From Phytophthora hibernalis (lineage: Eukaryota > Oomycota > Peronosporomycetes > Peronosporales > Peronosporaceae), in the NCBI GenBank assembly GCA_012656075.1, contig JAAKBF010000109.1:1-64000 (forward strand): a stretch of DNA of 64,000 bases, written 5' to 3'. The translations under genes and the position numbers were made by a program. Positions 12,026 to 23,468 of this stretch are shown here, one piece after another. Position 1 is the stretch's first letter. Each line of letters opens with the position of its first letter. Under the pieces are notes generated by a model, which worked only from the letters and a program-made list of their open reading frames with translations, searched no databases and had not been told where the DNA came from.

Positions 12026-13635
12026 ATGCTTTCGCCCTCCGCTATATTAACACACCCACTCGTGGTCGGTCTTCTGACTGCAGCTGCCATCGTCGCGGTC
12101 TCTTCAGTCGCCACCAGCTACGCAACCGACGCAGACTCGGGTGATGAAGACACGAAACCGGTTAAACCGGTTCCCTACCTTCCTGGTGGCCTCCCTGTAT
12201 TGGGTCATACGCTGCTCATGGCCAAGAACCTCGACCGGTTCCAGGACTGGTTAGTCGAAACCAGTGTCGCTCGCAATGGAGAACCTTTCGTACTGCGTCA
12301 ACCGGGCAAGAACGACTGGCTGTTCTCAGCGAGACCTGAAGACTTTGAGCAGATTCTGAAGGTGCACTTTGACACGTTCATCAAAGGACCGCAAGTGAGA
12401 GAACTGCTGGACGACTTCATGGGAGAAAACATCGTCATCATCAATGGTCATCGCTGGAAGTTCCAACGCAAAGCTTTGGTGAATTTATTCACCGCTAGAG
12501 CTTTACGCGACCACATGACGCCTATTGTGCAAAAGTGCGCGTTGGCGTTGCAACGCGTGTACGCTCAGGCGGCTAGTAGGGGGATGTTATCGACGTGCAC
12601 CATGTCATGGGCAGGTTCACGCTGGAAACGTTTGCTGAGATCGAGTTCGGCAGTCAATTGGGACTACTGGAGTCTGGTCAAGAGCACGCGTTCGAGACGG
12701 CTATTGACGACGCCAACCACATCTCGTTAGAGAGGTTTGTAGTGCCCATGTGGGTGTGGAAGCTCAAACGCTGGCTCAATGTGGGCTCGGAGCGTCGTCT
12801 TCGAGAGGATATGGCCGTCATCTCGAGTTTCGTCATGAGCTGCATCTCTGAAGCTATTGAGCGTCGCAAACAGCGACAAGAAGCTGCAGCGCGTGGAGAA
12901 CCACTGGGACCTGTGGCCAAGGACATCGTGTCTATCTTGCTGGACAGTGAGGACACAATCGGTGAGCCGGTGCTGCCGAAAGACGTGTTCAACATCTCGT
13001 TGGCTGGCGTTTTGGCTGGCATAGACACAACCAGAGACGCTACCAGTTGGCTCATGCATATGTTGCACGAGAACCCGCGAGTGGAGAACAAACTGAGAGC
13101 GATACTGCTAGCTGCAGTGCCCAAGTTGGCAGTGGACGAGAGCTACGTACCTTCGATGGAGGAACTTGATACAGTGGCGTACTTGGAAGCTACGATTCGT
13201 GAGAGTCTGAGACTCAAACCGCCAGCTCCGTGCGTCACGCAGCACTGCACACAAGACACGGTGTTCCCAGACGGCACCTTTGTCGCTAAGGGGACGGACA
13301 CGACGTTGTTGTATCATGCTTCGGCGTTGATACCGAGTGTCTGGGGTCCGGACGCTACCGAGTTCAGACCCGAGAGGTTCCTGGACGAGAACGACAAGCT
13401 CTTGGTGTTGCCACCGATCAAGTTCATCGCCTTCAGTGCTGGACCACGCAAATGTGTCGGGCGCAAACTTGCCATGATCGAGATGAAGATCGTGACGGCG
13501 TGTCTGCTGAGTCGCTTCCACCTCGTTCAAGTTCCCGGTCAAGACATCCGCGGCACTATGGGCATCAGTCTTGGTATGAAGTACGGCATGAAGGTGAACG
13601 TCCAGAGGACGCCCGGTGTCGCTATTCGAGCTTGA
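12026..13635 (+). CDS. Cytochrome P450 monooxygenase, copy B (one frame break)
   Basis: Membrane-anchored heme monooxygenase, a paralogue of the P450 at 1211-2852. I choose ATG 12026 because it gives a short polar start followed by a hydrophobic anchor (VVGLLTAAAIVAVSSVA) and the Pro-rich hinge KPVPYLPGGLPVLG. Motifs: AGIDTT (I helix), YLEATIRESLRL (ExxR), FRPERF, and the heme loop FSAGPRKCVGRKLA with the axial Cys near 13452. The only break is at 12579-12583, a run of five G; six would keep the frame from AASRG into DVIDVHHVMG. Expected length is about 536 aa. The upstream in-frame ATG at 11965 would add a basic, His-rich extension and is less likely. Confidence 0.87.
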
Positions 13636-13790
13636 AGAGGACAACGACCGCGGTTCACGCTAGTTTCTAATGTACATCATTACTTCCAGGCTCGTTCACT
13701 AGCAATTGAGTTTCAATAACCATGTATTCCTTACGCTACTTTGCAGCTTCTGCATTCATTGTGCAGTTTGTACATTCGCACTTTCTCACA

Positions 13791-15431
13791 TTAATCAAGT
13801 TCCCCGCTCTGCAGCAGCATCACCGTGTTCTGCGTCTGCGCGTACGTCATCTCGGCCGTGCGATTCAGCTGGAACAGCATCGCCTCCAACCTGTTGCGGG
13901 GTTGCGCACGTCCGTAGCGAGGCACGAAATCGTCGTCTTCCGGGAGCTCTTGTCGTTCAACGTACTTTCCGAATCTGACGTCGGTGGACTTTGATCCGGT
14001 TCAGCCACAATGGAGTTGTTGGTCTCTTCTTCATCGGAGCTGAAGCAGAAGTCGGCGCCATCCAGTTCTCTCGAGAACGGGTTTGTGTCCAAGCTTTCGT
14101 CGGCCGTCGAGTTGGTAGGCAAGTCTACAGACGAAGTGGTCTTCGGAGTATGTTTGCGACTACTGCCGCGGTTGTGAGACATCGAGTCGTTTCCTTGGTG
14201 ATGGAGATTGAGACCCCGCAGACGATATGGAAGATACCTTAAAGCGCTTGACGTAGAAGTCGGCGATGATCTGGAACTCGGGGTCTGCCGGATGAAGTTC
14301 CTTCATGATGCTTGCATCACGCACACAGTTCCGACAGCACGCGTGCTCCGAGTACGAGGTTGCAAGTCCCAGGAACAACCGTTGTTTGGTCTTGGCGATA
14401 CAACCGGAGCAGACTGTCGCTCCACACACCGCACTGGAGTAAGTGTCTGAACGACATTACTTTCTTGGTCTTGAAGCACACGGAGCACACAGACGACTTG
14501 GAAGCTCGGACAGCGTTGTGATTGCGACGTGCCATCAACGTGAGCTTCTTGGCCTCTCCGATGCCCACGCCGTTCAAAAGTCCGGCCATGAAGGACTTGG
14601 TCGCAGCCGTGACCAACTTCTTGGTGAACGTGCCTCGACCTTGACCCAAGTCAAAAATGCCACGCACCGTCACCTTCAAATGACCAGGTGTGGTCTCTCG
14701 AAAGAGACAAGTGAGGAACATGTTGACACGCGAAATTTTACGAGCTTCGAATGGACAGCACTGCGTCAAGTCCACGGAATGTATCACCAGGTATCCGTAG
14801 CGTTTTCCACTGTCATCGATCTCCACCCCGTAGCTTTGAGGTAGAAGATATCAACATGGTACGGCAGCTTGGGAACGCCCAAATGAAGTCAGCGGTATGG
14901 AACGGGTCTTCGGGCGTTGGTCCGTCAGCAGTGCCCAACCACACACAGTCTCGCGGGTGGTTCTTGAACGAGAACCCCGTCATGAGGTCCTCTTGAGATG
15001 CTGCCATCATGCCGTACATCATGTCTTCCATAGACCCTTTGTCGTGTCCGTCACAGATCATGCTGGTATACCCGTGCTTCACCGCTTCTTGGACTTCGGG
15101 AACGCTTCTTCTCGAGCCAATTGAGACAACGATCTACCACGTCGAAGACGTCGGTAGAAGCGGAGCCTTCACTTGTCTCCACTTGTTTCCACTCGGTCGG
15201 GTCCAGGAACGAAAGCTGTTGGTCTCGACGCTCCGTGTAGTGTTTTTCGTCGGTTAGTAACGATTCCACGCGTTCTCGAACGAGTTGGGCGTAGTGGTCT
15301 TGCTGAGCTTCGGTCGGGTGGTAACATCCTGGTGATAACGGGAACTGGAGCATTGGCGACCTGCCTTCCGCGTCTTCTGGTCGCCATTCATCCGTCGCGT
15401 AACTCTCGATGAGATGAGGACGAGGACTCAT
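13791..15431 (-). CDS. START domain plus FYVE-related zinc-finger protein, array copy A
   Basis: About 546 aa once small indels are bridged. The start is the MSPRPHL Met at 15431. The N-terminal half is START-like (YTSMICDGHDKGSMEDMMYG, LTQCCPFEARKISRVNMFL, GHLKVTVRGIFDLG), implying binding or transfer of a lipid. The next part has eight paired cysteines (CSVC, CGVC, CSGC, CRNC) in FYVE-like spacing but lacks the RRHHCR block needed for classical PI3P binding. The C-terminal end is a predicted helix (LEAMLFQLNRTAEMTYAQTQ). Breaks near 15177, 15097, 14870, 14826, 14435 (a GT repeat) and the C-terminal region all look like lost bases. It is the first of three tandem paralogues. Confidence 0.8.
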
Positions 15432-15967
15432 GGTGAGTTTGAGAGTATCAATCACCTCACCAGCACCGCCACGCCATGAAGGGAATTGAATATGACGCGA
15501 GGTCAGTGGCACTGCCGAGATATTGGGGTCACGCGTACATGCGCGTACATGAGATGCTCTATGCAAAGGTTAGATCGAGTCCAGCATTGCGAGACTTACC
15601 GAAGCGGACGGGTAGCACCACGGATAAACCTCTTTTTTCGAGATGACTGCCATGGTACAGCAGCTACACTGCTTCGACAATTTCTACAGTACTGTGGCTA
15701 CGCTCAATCGTTTCGATGGTCTGTGCTGATGCTTCTACAAGACTGTGGGACTACATCTCCTCCTTGTGTATTTTACGTTGTGATCGGTGTCGATTTTTGA
15801 AGAGCAGGTTCCAAGGCAGGTGTCTGCGGTGAGTTATTGAAGTCAGTACGGACATAGGTTCCTATGTTGATGTGTCTCGAAGCTGGAAGTGAACTGCGTC
15901 GAAGCTTTTCATCAAAGTTGGTTATTAGAGTTCGGATAATAAAAAAGTTGGTTCATCTTTGCAGTCT
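15432..15967. other. Spacer between array copies A and B
   Basis: About 535 bp without a gene. It should contain the promoter of copy A (minus strand). No clear core element seen. Confidence 0.4.
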
Positions 15968-17619
15968 TCACTCACTGTGCAAACTCCGCATGCTCTCCAG
16001 TGTTTTTACGTACGTGCGCTCAGCCTTCATGTTTAGTTCCTGTAGCTGCTGCTCAACGCTCTCCGACACCGCGTCATTTTTGTAAAACCTGGTGGTTCTT
16101 GAGCTGGAGGCTGGTACAAAGTCGTCTTCCATGCAAATGTGGTGGTTCTCTCTCCAGAGCGAGACTTAGGTCGAGGATGAATCCACCGCCTCGTGAATTG
16201 TTCCCGACTGGCTGTCATACCTTGAATCATTGTCGTCGTCATTGGAGCTGCGACGAAGCTCGGGTAAGTAGAGTCCGAGAGAGAACGGATCGTCTTCGAA
16301 CTCAAGTCGATACTCTCCCATGCTCTCATCGGTTGAGTTCGTTGGTAGATCTGTCGAAGTTGAGTTGGTTTTCATCTCGTCACTGCGAGTCGATAACATT
16401 GCAATGTCCTTTGACCCGGACGACGACCGTGAGCGCTTTCTGAGGTAGTACTCGGCCACGACTTGAAATTCTGGTTCTGCAGGACGTACGCGGGTCTTGG
16501 TTACTGCCTCACGCATGCAGTTAGGACAGCAGTCGATTAGGGAACACGGCTTGGAACCTAGGAAAACTCGTTGTTTAATGCCGTGAGTGCAGTCGGAGCA
16601 GACAGTGCCGCCGCACACTTGACACACAACCAAATACACACCCATGCGCACACGACCGAAGAACGACGCACGTTTGGTACACATGTAGCAGACAGACTCT
16701 CTGGGAGAAGAAGCGAGGTTTTGAAGACCGCTGGTACTGCGGCGAGCTAGTAATGTGAGTTTCTTGGCCTCTCGATCCCCACCCCACTGAGAAGACCGAC
16801 CATGACCGAAGTCGTTGCAGCGGACACCAACCCCGTCAACATCTTCACCTTTCTGGTTAGATCAAAGATGCCACGCACCGTCACCTTTAGAATCCCAGGT
16901 TGGTGTTCTCGAAACAAGCAGGCGAAGTACATCTTGGCTCGAGCGATTCCGTGAGCTGCGAATGCTGGACACTGAGCAATGTGAACTCCATGAAGCACCA
17001 AATACCCGTATCGTTCATCGTTTTCATCAAGTTGTACACCCGTAGCTTTGAGATAGCACACGTCGACTTGGTCGACAAGAAACGGTGGTAGCTTAGGTAG
17101 AGCCCAGATCAAGTCGGCCGTGTGGAACGGGTCGTCGGGGGTGGCGGTCTCCACTGTCCCAAGCCACACACAGTCCTTAGGTGGGTTCTTGTACGAGAAC
17201 CCGGTCATCAGATCGAGTTGCGAGGACGCAGTCATGCCGTACATCATATCCTCGATCGTGCCAGCTATATGACCGTCACAGATCATGCTCGTGTAACCTC
17301 GCTCCACTGCTCGTTGGATTTCAGGGAGGTCCTCTTGCTGAGCCAATTCACGCAGTGACCGTCCTCTAGGATGTCGTCGATAGAACGTGAGACCTTGTTC
17401 CTTCTTGACCTGTTTCCACTCTCCTGCATGGAGGAATGGCTGTTGTCGAGCTCGACGTTCGTTGTAACGAGCTTCTTCTCGTCGTAGAGACTGCACCTGA
17501 CGATGAACCAACTCGGAGAACGTTCGGCGTTCGAGGTCTGTAGGCAAGAAACAGCCCGGAGATAGTCGAATGCCTACGGGTCTCACGTCAGACTGCAGTT
17601 CCTCTGGGCTCGGGCTCAT
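15968..17619 (-). CDS. START domain plus FYVE-related zinc-finger protein, array copy B
   Basis: About 550 aa. The first 290 residues are in one frame from MSPSPEELQ at 17619. They carry the START-like domain (SMICDGHIAGTIEDMMYG, PAFAAHGIARAKMYFACLF, GILKVTVRGIFDL). A single lost base near 16770 separates this from the zinc finger (CYMC, CQVC, CSDC, CPNC), followed by an acidic Ser-rich linker. The last part, in a third frame, ends SVEQQLQELNMKAERTYVK and a stop at 15968. The linker repeats the STDLPTNST-type string of copy A, which marks recent common origin. As in copy A, the basic PI3P-contact motif is absent. Confidence 0.82.
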
Positions 17620-17907
17620 TTGGACGTCACGTCGAGACTGGGTGTTGGATAGTGATGCGTGTCAATGCCATTGACTCAATGGAGAGCGACTTGCCACCGC
17701 AATTGCTGCAGGGAAGGGAGCGGCGATATGACGCAGATAAGGTAGCACTATATGGCAGACGAGGATTGCAGCCACTTGCGTCAGTGCCGTGGTAGCAGAT
17801 CGCGTGATACACAGCAAAGGTCAAGCGAGTCAAGCATAGCGTACGTTATCCATTGTCCAGGATCGCTGGACCAAAGTCTCAGCTCGGAGCTACATGTACA
17901 AGTCTAC
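17620..17907. other. Spacer between array copies B and C
   Basis: About 290 bp, presumably the promoter of copy B (minus strand) and the 3' end of copy C. No distinct element recognised. Confidence 0.35.
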
Positions 17908-19729
17908 CTATCGCATGGACCTTTTCATGATCTCCTCGTTGGCTTTCGCCGTGCTGTACGCTTCCTCGGCCGAGCACTGCAGCTCCATCATCCACTCTAA
18001 CATGCTGTCGGGTCTGCGTCTGGATGATGAGGTGTACCCCCAACTCGTAGGTGCCCGACTTGGTGAAGTCGTCAGTGTTCACTTGGTAGTTCTCGTCCCA
18101 AGCTTTCACTCTGCTCGATGCCGTACTATGCGGTGTGTGGTTGAGCTCGGCGTACTCCTTCAGCAATTCCGCTGAGACTCCATGGCCTGGCTCAGGTTCC
18201 TCTTCGAGCTCGTCGTACGTCTTGGCGTAGGCGTACGAATCGACCTGGTACCCTCCGGAGTTCAAATCACTCAACGTCCCCGAGTAACTCACGTCGAAGT
18301 CGAAGCCCGCACAGCTATCATCAAGCGTAGAGTTCGTCTTCCCGACCGACGAGATGGCTTGACCGCCATCGGAGACCAACGATTTCGGCTCGAGGTTTTC
18401 ATCGTCTTCGTTAAACACCACCGCGTCCAGATCGGTGCGATCAACGATTAGCACCGAAGGCGTTGAGAGTGCCGGCGCCGCCGCAGAGTAACTAGAAGAA
18501 TAAGGCGATGCTGACGACGGACGCTTCTTGCGGTAATATTCCGCCACGACAACGAACTCTGGTTCCCCGAGGTGCACCCCAGTGATGCACTTTGCCTGCC
18601 GGGTACAAGTTTGGCAACACACGACGTCACGAATCGGCTGCTTGGTCCCGACAAACATGCGTTTGTCCTTGACCCTGCAGTGTTTGCAGATTGGGACCCC
18701 ACACACGTCACACGAGCGCAAACGCAGAGTCGACAGCACGTTCTTCTTCCCTCGAATGCACATGGAGCATACGCTCTCCTTCGAGATGACTTTGACCGGC
18801 CGCTGCTCCTCGTGGTTCCTAAGCGCTAGTAACGTGAGCTTCTTGGCTTCACCGCAACCCATACATCGGAGCAATCCGTCCATGACGGCCGTCGTAGCGT
18901 GTGGCAGCACCAACTTCAACAGCTCACCGCCAGCCAAATCGAAGACGCCTCGCCCCATAACATCCACGTAGCCCGGAGTGGTCTCTCGAAGCAAGAACGA
19001 GAAGAACATCTTGGCTCGAAGTACTTTGGTCTTGCGATAGTCGAATGGAGGACACTCAGGATGTCGACCGAGTGCACCACCACGTAGCCATACGGCTTCC
19101 CTTGCCATCAATCCCCACACCCGTAGCTTTGAGAAAGCACACATCTCTCGGATTCAGGACCGGAATTTTAGTCAACACCCAAAGCAGTTCACTCGAATGC
19201 AGTGGGTTTTCGAGTGTCGACCTTTCTAAGACATTAAGCAGAACAGCGTCTTGAGAAGGAGCAGTGTACGCCAACCCGGTGGCCATCTCCTCTTGTGTCG
19301 TAGCACCCAACCCGTACAGCATATCCTCCATGGTACCGGCCACACTGCCGTCTGCCAACATACTTGATTCCCTCTCTCCACCGCAATGGCCGCTTCCGGG
19401 AACTCCTCCTCGGCTGCCACTTCTTGTTTCGAGCGTCCTCGAAAGCGTCGTTGATAGACCTTCAGACCCCCAATACGTCGGAAGAACTTCCACTCCGTCT
19501 CCTGCACTAACGGTTGCTGTTGAGCTCGTCGTTCCGCGTAGCGATGTTCATCCGCCAGCATGGAGTTCACTCGGGATTGAACGAGGTCACTATACTCTTG
19601 TCTCTTGATGGTATCGACTTGAACGTCTCCGAAGTAGCCTACGGGCAATGGGAACCGCATGGAAGGCATGGAATCTGCAATCTCGTCGTCGACCACCGGT
19701 CTCGAGAAGGAATTGGGCGTTGGAGGCAT
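17908..19729 (-). CDS. START domain plus FYVE-related zinc-finger protein, array copy C
   Basis: About 605 aa, the longest of the three. The start is MPPTPNSFSR at 19729. START-like segments: SVAGTMEDMLYGLGATTQEE, VCFLKATGVGIDGKG and KVLRAKMFFSFLLRETTPGY. The finger has CSMC, CDVC, CKHC and CQTC. A longer acidic linker (FNEDDENLEP, FDFDVSYSGTLSD, YDELEEEPEPG) precedes a final helix (RPDSMLEWMMELQCSAEEAY) that is in another frame and stops at 17908. Breaks near 19360, 19060 and 18050. The long frame running past 17908 to 17879 is a wrong-frame tail. Its divergence from A and B suggests it is the oldest array member. Confidence 0.82.
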
Positions 19730-20278
19730 TCAGATGCAAATTAAAGAGTGGAGAATCGGACGGAAGACTTTGCAGAGACTCATAAGGCGAGTCCTGCATT
19801 GCACGCATGCTAAGCACACGAGGGGGCGTCAAACTTTGACTCAAAGCCATACGCTCCCACGCTCCGACAGCATTGCAGTCTGCTGGCCACAAACTCACCA
19901 AGACGCGCGGTATCGTCATTACGACTCATTTGAAGCATTTAGAGGCGGCTATGGGGTTGTTTAGCTGCCACATCGATTCATCTCGGTGGTTCATTGACAA
20001 TACCGGTAGGCTGTACCGGTCCGTACTGAGTACATGTACCGGTAACTTCCAAATGGCTTCGGATTCGCCAAGACCTGGATTTTCAACATGGCTCCACTTT
20101 TAATTCCGCGTCTAAAACCCCTCCTCATTCACGTGGATACTATCCTTCATACTCCGTCCAAGTGTCCCATCCCGTCTCAATTCCCCTTCACTCTCCTCTA
20201 AATCTGGGTCCGCGTATCATCTGATTTATTTCGCATCTCCAGCAATTGAGCTCAAAGCCACTTTGACCCGTCGCGATA
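19730..20278. promoter_or_regulatory. Divergent intergenic region with a TACCGGTA cluster
   Basis: Lies between START/FYVE copy C (minus) and the kinase (plus), so it must hold both promoters. Two full TACCGGTA palindromes (20001-20008, 20037-20044) and a near copy at 20014 sit within 45 bp, the densest cluster in the window. Function is inference. Confidence 0.4.
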
Positions 20279-21388
20279 ATGCGCTGCTTCGACTGCTTCT
20301 ACGCGTGTTTCCACCGAGGCGAGTCCCTCGCGACGCCCAAAGGCGAAGCGACCACCGAAACCATCGTACAAGACACTACGTCCTCCGTTGTCTCCACGCC
20401 CACAGGTCAAGGAACCGGTAAAGTTACCGACTCGTACACTCTGGGCAAAGTCATCGGCTCTGGCTCGTACTCTGTGGTACGCGAAAGCGTCCACAAAAAG
20501 AGTAAACGCAAGTTCGCCATCAAGTGCATCAAGCGAGCCGAACTGTCCACTGAAGACGATGAAGCCATCCAGTTCGAGGTGTCCATCTTGCAACAGATGA
20601 AGCACAAGCACATCATGACGCTCGAGGAGTTCTTCGTCGAGCCAGAGTACTACTACCTCGTAACCGAGTTTGTAGGCGGTGGAGAGCTCTTCGACCGTAT
20701 CGTGGAGAGACCTTTTACACGGAGAAAGAAGCCCGAGACCTCGTCAAGATCCTCATTGACGCCATCAAGTACTGCCACGACCAGAACGTGGTGCACCGCG
20801 ACTTGAAACCTGAGAACCTGCTGCTCATGTCGGCAGATGACGACGCCAGTATCAAGTTGGCAGACTTTGGATTCGCCAAAACAGTGACCAAAGACGACTC
20901 CGGACTGGTTACCACGTGTGGTACCCTGGGTACGTCGCTCCGGAGATCCTGGAAGGTGCGTCGTACGGCAAACCGGTCGATATTTGGAGCATTGGAGTCA
21001 TTACGTACATCTTGCTGGCTGGATACCCTCCGTTCCATGACGACTCGCAACCCATCCTGTTCAAGAAGATCCGCAAGGGAAGTACTACTACGACTCACCG
21101 TACTGGGACAATGTGTCCACGGACGCCAAGGAGTTCATCAGCAGGATGCTCGTGGTGAACCCCAAGGACCGCGCTACGGCCAACGAACTGCTGCAGCACA
21201 AATGGATCACCGGCACGGACGTGGCTACGGTGCCGCTCACCAGTGCACTGACTGAGTTGCGACGCTTCCACGCGCGCAAGAAATTCAAGGCGGCGGTGCA
21301 CTCCGTGCAGGCCACCATCAGCATGAACAAGGCATTGTCCGGACTCGGTGAGTCCGCCAGGAACAGCAACTCGGCAGTCTCGCTTTAG
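20279..21388 (+). CDS. Calcium/calmodulin-dependent-type Ser/Thr protein kinase
   Basis: About 370 aa with three single-base breaks bridged (near 20710, 20928, 21080; each restores the kinase fold). The glycine loop is GSGSYSVVRE, the VAIK lysine is in FAIKCIK, the catalytic loop is HRDLKPEN, the metal motif DFGFAK, and the activation-segment end GYVAPEIL. After the kinase domain an amphipathic basic stretch (RRFHARKKFKAAVHSV) resembles the autoinhibitory/calmodulin-binding helix of CaMKI, suggesting Ca2+ control. The N-terminus MRCFDCFYACF has three clustered cysteines, possible lipidation sites. It converges with the DHHC palmitoyltransferase gene. A plant-type CDPK is less likely, since no EF hands follow. 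Confidence 0.88.
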
Positions 21389-21560
21389 ATCGTTCGACAG
21401 ACGACCCATTGGTCTATTAGCAGGAACGACGAGGAAGGTACGGTACACTGGTAGACGCCATTCAGAGCTGGACGACGCCTCCTTCTCTCGGTTGCTGCTC
21501 TGCACAAATTTATTCCGTCATTCTCTATTGATTTGTGACGTTTTGAACCAGCACTTTGCC

Positions 21561-23139
21561 TCAGTGTGTTTTCTCTTTCTTGTCAGCACCGCGGCCGAGG
21601 TGCAGAGCGTCCAACAGGTTCTCCTTGAACGACCCAAGCTTGTACGGATTGAAGCTGACGTCGTCCACTGAGAAACTCTCCTCAGTGTTCATGATGGAAT
21701 CGGGCGAGAACAGCCCTCCCCATGACGCGTCCAGCGCCTTCTTTTGCTCGCGGCGAGGGACTGCCAGCTTTGGCCGCTTGCGGAAGCTCAAACGCTTGAA
21801 AAGAAAGCGGAACATGCGGCGGCCTGATGTTTCACCGTCGATTTCAGCTTCCTCCCGCAAATCTTCGCGTTTGAACGACTCGTTCGCCGTTTCGTTCTGA
21901 GCAATGCGCTTTAGCTGCATGAGGATGAACACCCACAGGATAAAGCTCGTCATGAGGCACATAGCGGTGACGAACCCCAGCGCTTGGTTGCTCTGTAGAA
22001 AGCCAAACGTTAAAATCGACGTCCGTATAAGAAACGCCCGAGAAACAAACGTACTCCAATCAGTGACTGCAAAATCTTAGCCTTCTCAGTCCTGTCAACG
22101 TCATCGATGTCCGCTCCGCGTACAGAGTGAAGATAGTCTTCCGTCTGTACATGTAAATGTGAAAAACAGAAACGTTATCACTCTGCTGTCAATATTCCAA
22201 AGTGACCGTGGTGTACCTGAACCAGGAAAACACTACTTGTGACGAAGAACCCTTCGAGGCAAACGGCAAGCTGGACCTAAACAGCAAGAATTTGTCACAA
22301 TTTATCAGCCCGATGTCACCTGAAGTGCACGAATCATCGCAACTTACCAACAGGTACGCGAGGAAATACTTGTAGTTCTTCTCTCCGACGCAGCCATTAA
22401 ACCAAACTTCACATCAGAGCAGTCCTCTGTAAGTTCCAAATAAAAATCTACAAGCAACGTGTCCTCAATCTGTACTCACTGCAGCTGTACACAACACCAA
22501 AACGTAAGAACCTCAAACTCATTGAAAACCCTTCAGTTAACTTACTGGTGGTCAAATCTGCCAACACACTGGTTGCACATCCTACAATGCTTCGACCGCG
22601 GCAGTCTACAGACAACATCAATCCCGAAACCTCATTAAAACAACCTCTCAGTTCTCAAAAACAACTCCAATCAACTCACTTCGGCGTCTTGCAGGTACGG
22701 CAAAACTTCCCTCTGGAAACAGCACTGGGTGGTTCACATACTGCTTGAAGTCGCTGATATTGTCCCGTCGAATTACGCCTGAGTCGCTCACGCACATGAC
22801 CAGATACAGCACAATGGACGCCACGAACAGGAACGTCGCCACCCATCTACAAAAACAGCCCTTAATAATGAGTATTGTCACTCCTTATTAGATCTCGTAC
22901 TTGTGATACCAAGCCACGTATTCGTTCGGCAATAGAGGGTGAGCTTCACGCAGGTACAAATAGTAGCAAACCCCCATAGCCACGAAATACACGATCTAGA
23001 GGTGATAATACACGTTAAAAGACATCATTAGACACAAAATTTAATGGTTATTATGGTAAGCTTCGTTGTTTCGCACCTGTACCAGCGGGTTGCGCTCAAA
23101 GAGCACATAATTCCGCACTCGCGTCAATACACCGCCCAT
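21561..23139 (-). CDS. DHHC-type protein S-palmitoyltransferase, nine exons
   Basis: Exons on the minus strand: 23139-23077, 22995-22901, 22846-22680, 22605-22546, 22484-22480, 22406-22348, 22276-22217, 22144-22055, 21992-21561. All introns are about 55-80 nt with GT/AG ends. Joined, and with one T restored in the run at 22702-22705, the phases agree throughout and give about 343 aa. Start is MGGVLTRVRNYVLF. There are two N-terminal membrane segments, a cysteine-rich domain (CRTCKTPKLPRSKHC, then NQCVGRFDHHCIWFNGCVG), two further membrane segments (LAVCLEGFFVTSSVFLV; TAMCLMTSFILWVFILM), then NETANES in the place of the TTxE motif and a cytosolic basic tail. Such enzymes attach palmitate to cysteines at Golgi, ER or plasma membrane. 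Confidence 0.85.
22480..22484 (-). other. 5-nt microexon (CTGCA) carrying the catalytic Cys codon of the DHHC enzyme
   Basis: The exon upstream ends ...GACCACCA followed by gtaagt. The five bases CTGCA lie between a tacag acceptor and a gtgagt donor. The next exon starts TTTGGTTTAATGG after gaag. Only inclusion of CTGCA reads D-H-H-C-I-W-F-N-G-C; skipping it removes the catalytic Cys and shifts the frame. Confidence 0.7.
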
Positions 23140-23468
23140 TATTGCGAAAGTGACGTTGCATTATGTAAACCTTATCTCCTAAGACGTCTTACTGAATACA
23201 AGTTGTTTAGGTCGATACTAAAACCAAGTGAAGACAGATGTACCATATAGTTGGTACAAGCGATCCAGGCTCATTTCCCTTTCAGTAAGCGAGGAGAAGG
23301 ATTTCGACCAAGGTAAGATCGCTTCAAGGCGTCACTTGCGGCGCTTGTATCTCGGCTTACAGGAGGGTTACAACTGCCGCGTTTAGTGCATCTTGTAACC
23401 CGTCGTCTCCTCTATTGACACGCACCTTTGTCTCGCTTTGACACGCAGTACCTACTTCTCAATCGACC
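23140..23468. promoter_or_regulatory. Shared divergent promoter region, DHHC enzyme / proteasome alpha-2
   Basis: 330 bp between the two start codons. At 23269-23284 the plus strand has GCTCATTTCCCTTTCA, matching 14 of 16 positions of the Phytophthora core-promoter element GCTCATTYYNCAWTTT. It is oriented toward the proteasome gene, although about 185 bp from its ATG. Confidence 0.45.

Noticed and set aside
17879..17960. C-terminal tail of the long frame of START/FYVE copy C
   Set aside because: After the frame break near 18050 the homologous helix continues in another frame to a stop at 17908; the tail is wrong-frame.
20279..21388. Kinase read as a pseudogene because it is in three frames
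   Set aside because: All three breaks are single lost bases at runs and every catalytic motif is intact.
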